Assembly (NCBI GenBank): GCA_041746735.1
Contig: JBGTGP010000024.1
Coordinates: 1 to 64,000, forward strand
Reading direction: 5' to 3'
Length of the DNA: 64,000 nucleotides
From: Opimibacter sp041746735
GTDB taxonomy: Bacteria; Bacteroidota; Bacteroidia; Chitinophagales; Saprospiraceae
This document shows, piece after piece, positions 44,349 to 52,911 of the stretch. Numbering within the stretch: the stretch's first letter is position 1; each line of letters opens with the position of its first letter. The notes below the pieces were generated by a model. That model had not been told where the DNA came from. It worked only from the letters and a program-made list of their open reading frames with translations, and made no database searches. The position numbers and the translations under genes were made by a program.

Positions 44349-44356
44349 CAAAGGTA
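44349..44356 (-). promoter_or_regulatory. Bacteroidota -7 box TACCTTTG
   Basis: This is an exact TAnnTTTG match on the minus strand, 29 bp before the ATG at 44319 of the TPR-ribH-MBL operon. No clear -33 TTG was seen. Confidence 0.6.
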
Positions 44357-44439
44357 AGCATTTACCGGATATATCCATGTGACATATTACGGAGAGCACT
44401 TATATCAAAAGTATAATTGAATGTGCGACTCATCCTGAC

Positions 44440-45477
44440 TTAATCCCGAATAAACGGGTAGTCCTCCTGAAGGTAATTGTCAGTAAACAGCTCAGAAGCA
44501 GGTGGAAATTCGGATGCATCCGAAAACGCCTCCGCTTCGTCAATTTCCTTAAGCATTGCTTTATTTATTGATTCTAAATCACTCTCTTTTAGCAATTTAT
44601 GATTCAAAATATAGGAACGTAATTGCTCGATGGGATCCTGTGCTTTATAGCTATCCAATTCCTCCGGAGTCCTGTATTTGGCGGGATCCGATACGGAATG
44701 TCCCCGGTAGCGATAGGTTTTGACCTCCAGCAGGAAAGGTCCTTTTCCTGAGCGTACATGAGCCGCAGCCTCGGCCATAGCCTGGTGGGTCTTGAGGACC
44801 TCCATTCCATTGACCTCTTTTGATGGCATTTCATAAGACAGACCAATTTTGTAGAGGTCCGTCACGTTGCTGCTACGACTCACAGATGTGCCCATAGCAT
44901 ACTGATTGTTTTCACAGACATAAAGCACAGGCAGTTTCCAGAGCATCGCCATGTTGAAAGCCTCATGTAGCGCACCCTGTCGTGCCGCACCGTCGCCAAA
45001 CATAGTCAGACATATATTGTCCGTCCCTTTATATTGTTCTGCCAATGCAATTCCCGTCCCGATTGGAATCTGTGCCCCTACAATCCCGTTTCCGCCGAAA
45101 TAATGGTGCTCTTTTGAAAAAAAGTGCATTGAGCCACCCTTTCCTTTATTTATACCCGTGATCTTTCCAGCCAATTCGGCCATACAGGCATTGCTGGATA
45201 TACCACGACAAAGCGCTATACCATGTTGTCTGTATCCGGTGACGATAGGATCTGTCGGTCGCAGTGCGGTGGTAATTGCTGCCGCAATAGCTTCCTGCCC
45301 AATATATACATGAAGAAATCCCCGGATTTTATTGACCGAATACATCTTTAAGGCCCGCTCTTCAAATCGTCTGATCCGGACCATCGTCTCATACCATGAA
45401 CGGTAAGTCTCGGGATCAATCCCGTTGACAGGGTCTACAGCCTTGGGTGTTTTCTTTTTTTGTCCTTCCTGATGCAT
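44440..45477 (-). CDS. pdhA: Pyruvate dehydrogenase E1 component, alpha subunit
   Basis: This 345-residue thiamine-diphosphate enzyme subunit has the ThDP motif from GDGAARQGALHEAFNMA to CENNQYAMGTS (about 160-197), and the regulatory-loop region YRYRGHSVSDPAKYRTPEE near 257-275. RGFLHVYIGQEA near 52 is also typical. It oxidatively decarboxylates pyruvate with a beta subunit not present in this window. It is divergent from recF, with only 54 bp between the starts. Pyruvate rather than branched-chain substrate is inferred from family resemblance. Confidence 0.94.
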   Translation of the reverse strand: MHQEGQKKKTPKAVDPVNGIDPETYRSWYETMVRIRRFEERALKMYSVNKIRGFLHVYIGQEAIAAAITTALRPTDPIVTGYRQHGIALCRGISSNACMAELAGKITGINKGKGGSMHFFSKEHHYFGGNGIVGAQIPIGTGIALAEQYKGTDNICLTMFGDGAARQGALHEAFNMAMLWKLPVLYVCENNQYAMGTSVSRSSNVTDLYKIGLSYEMPSKEVNGMEVLKTHQAMAEAAAHVRSGKGPFLLEVKTYRYRGHSVSDPAKYRTPEELDSYKAQDPIEQLRSYILNHKLLKESDLESINKAMLKEIDEAEAFSDASEFPPASELFTDNYLQEDYPFIRD

Positions 45478-45499
45478 AAAAACTATATTAGCCGGCTGA

Positions 45500-45507
45500 C
45501 AAAGATA
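45500..45507 (-). promoter_or_regulatory. Bacteroidota -7 box TATCTTTG
   Basis: This is an exact TAnnTTTG match on the minus strand, 22 bp before the pdhA ATG at 45477. It lies in the 54-bp divergent gap shared with recF. Confidence 0.6.
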
Positions 45508-45531
45508 CGGTTATCCGCATTATCTCCCGCT

Positions 45532-46605
45532 ATGAGGCCCCTGACAGTACGTGAAATAGGATTGACCCAGTTTAAAAATTATACCCAGGCCCGCTTCACC
45601 CTGGGAGAACGATTTAATCTCATCTCCGGTCTCAATGGTATCGGTAAAACCAACCTGCTGGATGCTTTGTATTACCTCAGTACCGGCCGGAGTTTTTTCT
45701 CTTCGTTCGACCAGCGTGTAGTGCAGCAACAGACCGACTTCTTTCGGCTGGAAGCCCATTTAATTAAAGGCGGGGATCAGCATAAGATGGTCATCAAAGT
45801 CAGGCCCGGCGCTCTAAAAGAGCTGGTACTGGATGGTGCCATCATACGCCGCGTCAGCGACCATCTGGGTTTCATGCCGGTGGTGTTTTCCGCACCCAAG
45901 GACAGCGAGATTGTATACGGCTCCAGTCCAGCCCGCCGCAAATATACCGATCATCTCCTCTGCCAGATTGATCCACGCTATCTGCGGCATCTCATGACGT
46001 ATACACAGTTGCTCCAAATGCGCAATGCTACCCTCAAACAAGTTTTTCCGGATATGCAGCGCATCGTGAGTACCTATGACGAACAAATGGCCCCCGCAGC
46101 CGCATATATTTTTGAAAAACGAAAATGGCTGGTCGATGTATTCCAGCCTTTGCTGCAGGAGACGTACCGAACCCTTTCCGAGAATAGAGAAGACGTAGAG
46201 ATCCGATATGTTTCCCAATTGTATACCTATCCTTACGAAGTGCTGGCGGATATGAACCGAGAGCATGACCGGCACGCCCATCGTACAAATGCAGGAATTC
46301 ACAAGGATGATTTTGAACTGATCATCAAAGGTTTGCCGGCGAAAGAGTTCGGCTCTCAGGGTCAGATCAAATCGCTCATTTTTGCCCTTCATCTCAGTAA
46401 GTACCGTGTCCTTCTGGAAGAGACGGGGTTTAAACCACTGTTGATGCTAGATGATATTTTTGATAAACTGGATGAACGGCGTCTTCTGCACCTGATGGAC
46501 CTGCTGTCAGCCGATATCTACGGCCAGGTCTTTATCACAGATACCAGCAGTGATAGGGTTTCGAGTTTCCTTTCGTCTGGTTTGTTGCACCATATAGAGA
46601 TCTGA
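45532..46605 (+). CDS. recF: DNA replication/repair protein RecF
   Basis: This protein has 357 residues from the ATG at 45532, just before MRPLTVREIGLTQFKNY; an in-frame ATG at 45460 would overlap pdhA on the other strand. Walker A is GLNGIGKTNLLDALYYLSTG (about 34-53), the ABC-type signature region is EFGSQGQIKSLIFALHLSK, and Walker B is LLMLDDIFDKLDERR. It binds ssDNA-dsDNA junctions and helps load RecA at gaps. The length is normal. The DUF721 gene follows after 151 bp in the same direction. Confidence 0.96.
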   Translation: MRPLTVREIGLTQFKNYTQARFTLGERFNLISGLNGIGKTNLLDALYYLSTGRSFFSSFDQRVVQQQTDFFRLEAHLIKGGDQHKMVIKVRPGALKELVLDGAIIRRVSDHLGFMPVVFSAPKDSEIVYGSSPARRKYTDHLLCQIDPRYLRHLMTYTQLLQMRNATLKQVFPDMQRIVSTYDEQMAPAAAYIFEKRKWLVDVFQPLLQETYRTLSENREDVEIRYVSQLYTYPYEVLADMNREHDRHAHRTNAGIHKDDFELIIKGLPAKEFGSQGQIKSLIFALHLSKYRVLLEETGFKPLLMLDDIFDKLDERRLLHLMDLLSADIYGQVFITDTSSDRVSSFLSSGLLHHIEI

Positions 46606-46756
46606 TGAGGACCAGCTCCGGAATGCCTGTAAAGCTTGTGTTGAATGATACCTGCACCTGGACTTCCGCTCACCTTTCTGAAGAGCATCGTTAGCGTCCC
46701 GGACCTTATTCCTGAATTTTGCAAAAGGAGAGGCAGGAAATAAGTACCTTCATGAT

Positions 46757-47047
46757 ATGCCCGGAGATAATAACAGACCCTTGAAAGAATGGCTACAGGT
46801 CTTCGTCCAATCCCCTCAGTTACGCGCCAAAATCTATCAAACCCGGGTGGAAAAAATGTGGGCGGAGCTGATGGGGCCCTTGATCACCGGATATACGCGT
46901 CGCATCCGGCTTGATGGTCATACGCTCATCCTTTACGTCGAATCTTCTTCCCTCAAGGCGGAACTGAATATGATGAAAGATCAGATTCGCCAGCGGGTCA
47001 ATGAGCGGCTGGGAGAAGAGTATGTGCGGGATGTCAGTATCTATTGA
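46757..47047 (+). CDS. DUF721 (DciA-like) protein
   Basis: This 96-residue protein matches the DUF721 family, short Bacteroidota relatives of the helicase loader DciA: VEKMWAELMGPLITGYTRRIRLDGHTLILYVESSSLKAEL is the core. It lies downstream of recF as usual. A role in replication or DnaB loading is inferred from DciA. Its stop at 47047 directly abuts the stop of the convergent subtilase gene. A TACCTTCA box lies 4 bp before the ATG. Confidence 0.85.
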   Translation: MPGDNNRPLKEWLQVFVQSPQLRAKIYQTRVEKMWAELMGPLITGYTRRIRLDGHTLILYVESSSLKAELNMMKDQIRQRVNERLGEEYVRDVSIY

Positions 47048-48730
47048 TCACGCCTTCTCGGCCGCTGGCGTATAAGATGCCGCTTTTACCCTTTTGGACA
47101 TTCTGGCTTTGCCCTTTACCGATGCCGCCAGTTTCATAGCAGAGACGACATCCACAATACCGGCGACACCAAGCTCAGCCGCAGACACCAATTCAAACGT
47201 TCCGGGCTGGATGACTTTACCGGGAAGATTACGGGTACTCTTGATGATGATGTCTTTGACTTGCCGGGCACTTAGGTCAGGGTAGCGTGACCGGATAAGG
47301 GCAGCAACACCAGAGACCACCGGCGCTGCCATACTGGTACCACTGGCATAGTCATACATCCCGTCCGGTGTGGTCGAATAGATATACACACCAGGTGCAA
47401 ACACATCAACCTCTGTTCTACCATAATTGGAAAATTCAGCTACAGAACCTTCACCAGATTCGGGTGACAATGCACCGACAGAAAGCATATTGGGCGCTTT
47501 CCCAGAGCATAAGAGAGGCTTCTTTTCATAGGTATCGTTCGGAAACTTGGGGTCCTTCTCCAGATCAGCCCCTTCATTGCCGGCACCGACTACAAGTAAA
47601 ACATCTTTACGGGCTGCATACTTCATGGCTTTGTCTACGAGGTGTTTTTCAGGAGAATACCCTTTCCCAAAGCTCATATTGATAACCTGCGCTCCATTGT
47701 CGACCGCATAGATAATACCATTGGCGACATCTTTGTCACGTTCATCCCCATCCGGCACCAACCGTACACACATGATCGCTACTTTGTCCGCGATCCCATC
47801 CATACCTATGCCATTATCCCGAATGGCCCCAATGATGCCGGCCACATGTGTTCCGTGAAAGGCAAAATCCCCCGCCACATCATTATTTCCATAGTACCGA
47901 TTGCTAAAATCGTCATATCGGTCGCCGACAATCGTCCTGGAATCATAGTAGGGATTGTACCCATAATCCAGTTGATCTTCATGGTGTTTACGCTGTTCTA
48001 TAAACTGTTCGGTTGCCACCTCAAGCAGCCAATCGATGCTTCCAACTTCCAGTCCCTGTTCCTCAACATTACGAATGATCCGGGCCGCGATTTTGACTTC
48101 TTCGTTCTTCGAGGCTTCCAGACGATCCAGGTCCAGTGGGCTATCCCCCAATTCTTTTTTGGCTGCCTTGAGCGCACTGCTCACGATACTCTCCATTTCC
48201 TGGATCTGCGCCAATTGGATCTTCGCATTCTCAATTTTCGTTTCGACCACCTCTTTCTTCACCCTGAAGGCCTCGTAGGCTTTCTTTTTCTTTCCTTTCA
48301 GGTTTGACACATTCTGGCCTTCCCATTTGGCTTTTTCCTGGCCATAAAGGCGCGTGACTTCATAGGATTCTTTGATCACACTGCGTCCGTCCGGTCCCCC
48401 GATAAAATTCCAACCATGCACGTCATCGACATAACCATTGCCATCATCATCTATATTGTTCCCTGGTATCTCTCCCGGATTGACCCAGATATTGCCCTTC
48501 AGGTCTTGATGCTCTGTATCTACACCACTGTCCAGTACAGCCACGACGATCGTACGGCCAGAGGTGCTGGTGGCCCGGGTATAAAATTCCTCACTTCGTA
48601 CACCATTCTGAAAATCGGTACCCGCACCTTTGTGTTGCCAGGACTCCATCTCCTGTTGAGCCATCAGCAGCATGGGGAAAAGGAGGCCTGTCCATAGTAA
48701 AAGTCCGGTGGATCTGATTATTCCGATCAT
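47048..48730 (-). CDS. Exported S8 (subtilisin-like) serine peptidase
   Basis: This 560-residue protein has a signal peptide (to about LLMAQ, residue 25). The catalytic triad is visible: Asp67 in VAVLDSGVD, His292 in FHGTHVAG and Ser466 in GTSMAAP; the oxyanion Asn is in GAGNEG near 385. The Asp-to-His distance is about 225 residues because a charged, helix-rich insert (about 120-255) interrupts the domain; most subtilases have 30-60 there. There is no T9SS domain, so it may stay periplasmic or on the outer membrane. Substrate unknown. Confidence 0.92.
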   Translation of the reverse strand: MIGIIRSTGLLLWTGLLFPMLLMAQQEMESWQHKGAGTDFQNGVRSEEFYTRATSTSGRTIVVAVLDSGVDTEHQDLKGNIWVNPGEIPGNNIDDDGNGYVDDVHGWNFIGGPDGRSVIKESYEVTRLYGQEKAKWEGQNVSNLKGKKKKAYEAFRVKKEVVETKIENAKIQLAQIQEMESIVSSALKAAKKELGDSPLDLDRLEASKNEEVKIAARIIRNVEEQGLEVGSIDWLLEVATEQFIEQRKHHEDQLDYGYNPYYDSRTIVGDRYDDFSNRYYGNNDVAGDFAFHGTHVAGIIGAIRDNGIGMDGIADKVAIMCVRLVPDGDERDKDVANGIIYAVDNGAQVINMSFGKGYSPEKHLVDKAMKYAARKDVLLVVGAGNEGADLEKDPKFPNDTYEKKPLLCSGKAPNMLSVGALSPESGEGSVAEFSNYGRTEVDVFAPGVYIYSTTPDGMYDYASGTSMAAPVVSGVAALIRSRYPDLSARQVKDIIIKSTRNLPGKVIQPGTFELVSAAELGVAGIVDVVSAMKLAASVKGKARMSKRVKAASYTPAAEKA

Positions 48731-48917
48731 AGCTGAAATACTGTCAATAATGAATTGAATGCTAAAAGAAACACAATGATAGATTATTGTTCATAAACGG
48801 ATATTTATTTTGGACTAATGGTCTCTGTGTCAGGATAGAACCCAAAGCATGCTGTATATGCCGGAGCTTTAAACAACGACAAGTGCTGTCAGGCGTTATA
48901 ATATCTTTGATCCCATC

Positions 48918-49841
48918 ATGCTATACCGGATTTCCGTGCCAGCCCACTGTCTCCAATTCGCCATCCGTTGCAACACCATCCTGGTATTGATATGGCACAT
49001 TTGGCTTGTACCCGTGGCAAAGACTCAGGGCGAAATTGGTATTCTTACAGGCATTTCCAACTATCAGGGTGATCTGGCATCCCATAATACGACAAACGGA
49101 TTGAACGTGCTCATAGGCCCGGTCATCGGTGTGACAGCGGGATATACCTTCTCCGATTATTTCCAATGGAGAAGCAATCTATTGTATACCCGAATCAGCG
49201 GTGACGATGCACTCAATCCAAGTGAAAATACGCGCTCAAGAAATCTCCATTTTTTTTCACCCGTGATACAATGGACTATGGGAATGGAGTGGAATATGCT
49301 GGGTTTTTCTACCGACGGCCAAAAGCGTTTCACCCCTTATTTGACGACAGGCGGTAGTTTATTTTATTTCAATCCCAAAACCGAATACATGGGGGAGAAG
49401 ATCGCTCTCCAGCCATTAGGTACTGAAGGACAGTTTCTTGATGATTATCCGGACCAGAAGCCCTATTCAAGATTTCAGCCTGCCCTGATTTTTGGTGGCG
49501 GACTCAAGCTGCTAACCTCTGACCAACTCATCATTGCCGCAGAGGCCATGATGACCTACACCTTTACTGACTATCTGGACGATGCCAGCACCATCTATAT
49601 TTCGTATCCGGAATTAATAGAGAAAGCAAGCCCACTCACCGCTGCCCTGGCTAACCGACAGGGCGAGTTTTTTGGGACAGAGCCTGTGATCGTACCAACG
49701 GGCTCCTTCAGGGCCAATTCCAAATCAAAGGACTATTTTGGTACCATCACCTTGAAAGCCTGTCTTCCAGTTCGGATAGAGTCCAATACGTTTAAAGTCA
49801 GGCGACATCAGAACCGAAAGGTCAATTGTCCCCGGTTTTAG
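48918..49841 (+). CDS. DUF6089-like outer-membrane beta-barrel protein
   Basis: This 307-residue protein has a probable signal segment at about 18-36 (CNTILVLIWHIWLVPVAKTQ). The opening GEIGILTGISNYQGDLAS and alternating aromatic strands (e.g. SDYFQWRSNLLYTRISGDD, RFTPYLTTGGSLFYFNPKTEY) match the DUF6089 family of predicted outer-membrane barrels. It ends with a basic tail. Function is unknown; surface or structural. It is followed 9 bp later by recQ. Confidence 0.78.
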   Translation: MLYRISVPAHCLQFAIRCNTILVLIWHIWLVPVAKTQGEIGILTGISNYQGDLASHNTTNGLNVLIGPVIGVTAGYTFSDYFQWRSNLLYTRISGDDALNPSENTRSRNLHFFSPVIQWTMGMEWNMLGFSTDGQKRFTPYLTTGGSLFYFNPKTEYMGEKIALQPLGTEGQFLDDYPDQKPYSRFQPALIFGGGLKLLTSDQLIIAAEAMMTYTFTDYLDDASTIYISYPELIEKASPLTAALANRQGEFFGTEPVIVPTGSFRANSKSKDYFGTITLKACLPVRIESNTFKVRRHQNRKVNCPRF

Positions 49842-49850
49842 TCACAAAGC

Positions 49851-51755
49851 ATGATAACCAGTTTGAAAGCTGCTACCGACATACTACGCCACTATTGGGG
49901 CTTTGATGATTTCCGACCCTTGCAGAAAGAGATCGTGCAACAGGTCCTGGATGGCCAAGATCTTCTGGCCTTGCTGCCCACCGGTGGCGGCAAATCCTTA
50001 TGCTATCAGGTACCGGCCCTTGTCCTTGGAGGCCTTACGATCGTGGTATCACCACTCATCGCCTTGATGAAAGACCAGGTCTCCCGACTCAAATCACTGG
50101 GCATTGCTTCCGACGCCATCTATTCCGGTCTCCGGCCAATCGAAATAGACCGAATTCTCGAAAATGCACGTTTTGGAAAAACACGTCTGCTCTATGTCTC
50201 TCCCGAGCGATTGAAAACAGAACTCTTTCTGGCACGATTACCCCATTTACCCCTGAAATTGATAGCTGTTGATGAAGCACATTGCATTTCGCAATGGGGG
50301 CACGATTTTAGACCCGCCTATCTGGATATCGGTGATATCAGATCCTACTTTCCGAAGGTACCCATGATCGCACTTACAGCATCCGCCACGCGGGAAGTCC
50401 GGGACGAAATTTTGTCCCGGCTGAACATGCAAAGTGCCATTGTCATTAAGGATAGTTTTGCCAGACCCAACCTCCGGTACCATGTTATCCATCGGCAGGA
50501 CCAGTTCCCATACATCGAGCGATTGCTCATAAAGTCCACTGGTACCGCCATCGTGTATGTGCGACATCGCCGCAAATGTATTGAGCTTGCAGAATGGTTT
50601 ACTCAAAAAGGCATCAGCGCAGAAGGGTACCATGGTGGTATGGATCTGAAAAATCGGGACCGGATTCAGGAACAATGGATCAAAGGGGATCTCCGGGTCA
50701 TCGTCGCCACCAATGCCTTTGGTATGGGAGTTGACAAACCGGATGTACGACTGGTCGTGCATTATGATTTGCCTCCGGGGATTGAAGAATATTATCAGGA
50801 GGCCGGCAGAGCAGGACGTGATGGTCAGGAAGCCTATTGTATTATCGTGGTCAAGCCTTCCGGCGCTGACAATCTCGTGTCGCGGGTAGAGAGCAGTTTT
50901 CCGGAGATGACCCAACTCCGACAGGTTTACTCTTCCATGCATATTTACCTTGATTTGGCAGTAGGGGCCGGACTGGGTGAGACCTTTGATTTTGATCTCG
51001 ATGGCTTTGCTGCGCGATTTCATCTCAAAACGGGTGAAGCATATACCGCCATTCAGATTCTGGCCGGTGATGGATGGTGGGTCATCGATGACTCGGCTTT
51101 ACGTGGCAGCACCGTACAAATACTGGTCGATGCCGGGACCCTTTACAGTCATCAGGTGGCGGACCGACAGACCGATCAGTTGACCAAGGCATTGCTACGC
51201 GGTTATGAAGGATTGTGGACTACACCGGTACACATCCATGAAGGCCGGCTCGCCAAATATTTGCAATGGGAAGAGAAGGAGGTCATACAAAGGTTGGTAC
51301 GGTTGCAGGCTCTGGGATTAGTGGAATATCGCAAACCATCTACCAGAAGTCAGATTACCTTGTTACGCGAACGAGTACCCGAGTCCTCTTTTACGATTGA
51401 TCAGAAATTGTATGCATTCCGGAAAGAAAGAGCTCTGCTGCGAATGAAATCCATGCTGGACTACCTTACTGATGAGGCCGGATGCCGTGAGGTATTTATC
51501 CGGAAGTATTTTGATGAACCGGATGCCAGATCCTGTGGACATTGTGATTATTGTATCAAACAGCAAAAATCCGATCAACCCTTCCGCTCCAAAATTTATA
51601 GTCTGCTGAATGACCTGGAAGGTATTACGGTGCGGGATTTTCTCTCCCGATATGGTCTTCACGATCAAACGGCCGTGAAACAAGAACTTCGACAACTGGC
51701 TGAAGAACATAAAATAAAAATTGTGGAAGACAAGATTTTCAAAGGGGATACATGA
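49851..51755 (+). CDS. recQ: RecQ-family ATP-dependent DNA helicase
   Basis: This 634-residue helicase opens with HYWGFDDFRPLQKEIVQQVL. Walker A is LLPTGGGKS (about 41-49), DEAH with the RecQ hallmark CISQWGHDFRPAY near 138-155, motif V-VI area ATNAFGMGVDKPDVR and QEAGRAGRDG. Zinc-binding cysteines follow: C545 and CGHCDYC (562-568). No HRDC domain is visible at the C-terminus, as in other shorter RecQ proteins of this phylum. It unwinds 3'-5' and acts in recombination repair. A glycosyltransferase gene starts 3 bp after its stop. Confidence 0.95.
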   Translation: MITSLKAATDILRHYWGFDDFRPLQKEIVQQVLDGQDLLALLPTGGGKSLCYQVPALVLGGLTIVVSPLIALMKDQVSRLKSLGIASDAIYSGLRPIEIDRILENARFGKTRLLYVSPERLKTELFLARLPHLPLKLIAVDEAHCISQWGHDFRPAYLDIGDIRSYFPKVPMIALTASATREVRDEILSRLNMQSAIVIKDSFARPNLRYHVIHRQDQFPYIERLLIKSTGTAIVYVRHRRKCIELAEWFTQKGISAEGYHGGMDLKNRDRIQEQWIKGDLRVIVATNAFGMGVDKPDVRLVVHYDLPPGIEEYYQEAGRAGRDGQEAYCIIVVKPSGADNLVSRVESSFPEMTQLRQVYSSMHIYLDLAVGAGLGETFDFDLDGFAARFHLKTGEAYTAIQILAGDGWWVIDDSALRGSTVQILVDAGTLYSHQVADRQTDQLTKALLRGYEGLWTTPVHIHEGRLAKYLQWEEKEVIQRLVRLQALGLVEYRKPSTRSQITLLRERVPESSFTIDQKLYAFRKERALLRMKSMLDYLTDEAGCREVFIRKYFDEPDARSCGHCDYCIKQQKSDQPFRSKIYSLLNDLEGITVRDFLSRYGLHDQTAVKQELRQLAEEHKIKIVEDKIFKGDT

Positions 51756-51758
51756 GGT

Positions 51759-52862
51759 ATGAATGTTAAAAGGATCATATGCGCCGTTACCAACGATCTC
51801 ACGTATGACCGGAGGATGCAACGGATTTGCAGCACGCTGGCATCGGCAGGAGCTATCGTCACGTTGGTGGGCCGTCGAAGACCCCAATCCACGCCATTTG
51901 AGCCCCATGTATATCAATCTGTAAGACTTCGCGGATGGTTTGAGAAGGGTTTTTTATTCTATGCTGAATATAACCTGCGGCTCTTTTTCTTTTTACTCCG
52001 CCAGCCTTCCGATGTGTTGTGTGCCTGCGATCTGGATACAGCAATGGCCGTTCGGTATGCGGGTTGGTGGAAAAACAAGAAGACGGTATACGATGCACAT
52101 GAGTATTTTACGGAGGTACCGGAGTTGACCGATCGGCCGTGGGTGAAATCGGTTTGGGAGTGGATTGCTAAACGCACTATACCTGGATTTGATCTCCGGT
52201 ATACGGTCGGGGAATCTCTTGCAGAAATAATGACCGCGAAGTACCATGTGCCCTTTCATGTGATCCGTAACATAGCCCCGGTATCTCCGCAAGAAGTTCC
52301 CCATATTCCGTTGGACCTGCGGCCCAGCGTCATTTTATATCAGGGTGCGTTGAACGTTGGACGAGGGTTGGAAGCCTGTATACTTGCCATGAAGGCATTA
52401 CCTGACTGGCATCTTTGGCTTGCCGGTGAAGGGGATATCACGGCACAGCTCAAGTCATTAGCACACGCCAGTGGGGTAGGAGAGCGCGTCAGGTTTTTAG
52501 GCTGGGTAAACCCGGAAGATTTGCCTGCATTATTAGGAAAAGTACGACTCGCCGTCAACTTGAGAGAGCGGGGTAGTCTTAACGATTATTATTCCTTACC
52601 TAACAAATTCTTTGATGCCCTGCATGCCGGGCTGCCATCTATACACATGGCGTATCCGGAATATGAAAAAATATACAGCAGGTTTCCCTGTGCTATATTA
52701 ATTGCTGAGCCTTCGGCCGGTGAAGTCGTCTCAGCTGTCCAGACATTGGAACACGACCCGGCACTCTGGCATCAAATGTCAGAAGCATGTTATGCCGCCT
52801 CGCGGGAATTTCATTGGGGAAAAGAATCCGAAAGACTCCTTGAGCTATACACTACAGTATAA
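51759..52862 (+). CDS. Glycosyltransferase family 4-like
   Basis: This 367-residue protein opens VKRIICAVTNDLTYDRRMQRICSTL, typical of GT4-like donors, and continues with DVLCACDLDTAM and KTVYDAHEYFTE in the N-terminal domain. The C-terminal domain has VILYQGALNVGRGLE, VRFLGWVNPEDLP and LPNKFFDALHAGLPSI, the nucleotide-sugar site. It is probably a cytoplasmic transferase acting on a cell-surface glycan or a glycolipid. It starts 3 bp after recQ, so it is co-transcribed though not functionally related. Confidence 0.88.
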   Translation: MNVKRIICAVTNDLTYDRRMQRICSTLASAGAIVTLVGRRRPQSTPFEPHVYQSVRLRGWFEKGFLFYAEYNLRLFFFLLRQPSDVLCACDLDTAMAVRYAGWWKNKKTVYDAHEYFTEVPELTDRPWVKSVWEWIAKRTIPGFDLRYTVGESLAEIMTAKYHVPFHVIRNIAPVSPQEVPHIPLDLRPSVILYQGALNVGRGLEACILAMKALPDWHLWLAGEGDITAQLKSLAHASGVGERVRFLGWVNPEDLPALLGKVRLAVNLRERGSLNDYYSLPNKFFDALHAGLPSIHMAYPEYEKIYSRFPCAILIAEPSAGEVVSAVQTLEHDPALWHQMSEACYAASREFHWGKESERLLELYTTV

Positions 52863-52893
52863 GAGGACATAGGGGTAGGTCTATGCCCTCTTA
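52860..52893. terminator. Bidirectional hairpin between convergent genes
   Basis: TAAGAGG and CATAG on the left pair with CTATG and CCTCTTA on the right (one A-C mismatch, 8-nt loop). The structure overlaps the stop codon of the glycosyltransferase and lies 19 bp from the end of the S9 peptidase gene. Confidence 0.65.
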
Positions 52894-52911
52894 TGAGATT
52901 CTAACTATGTG

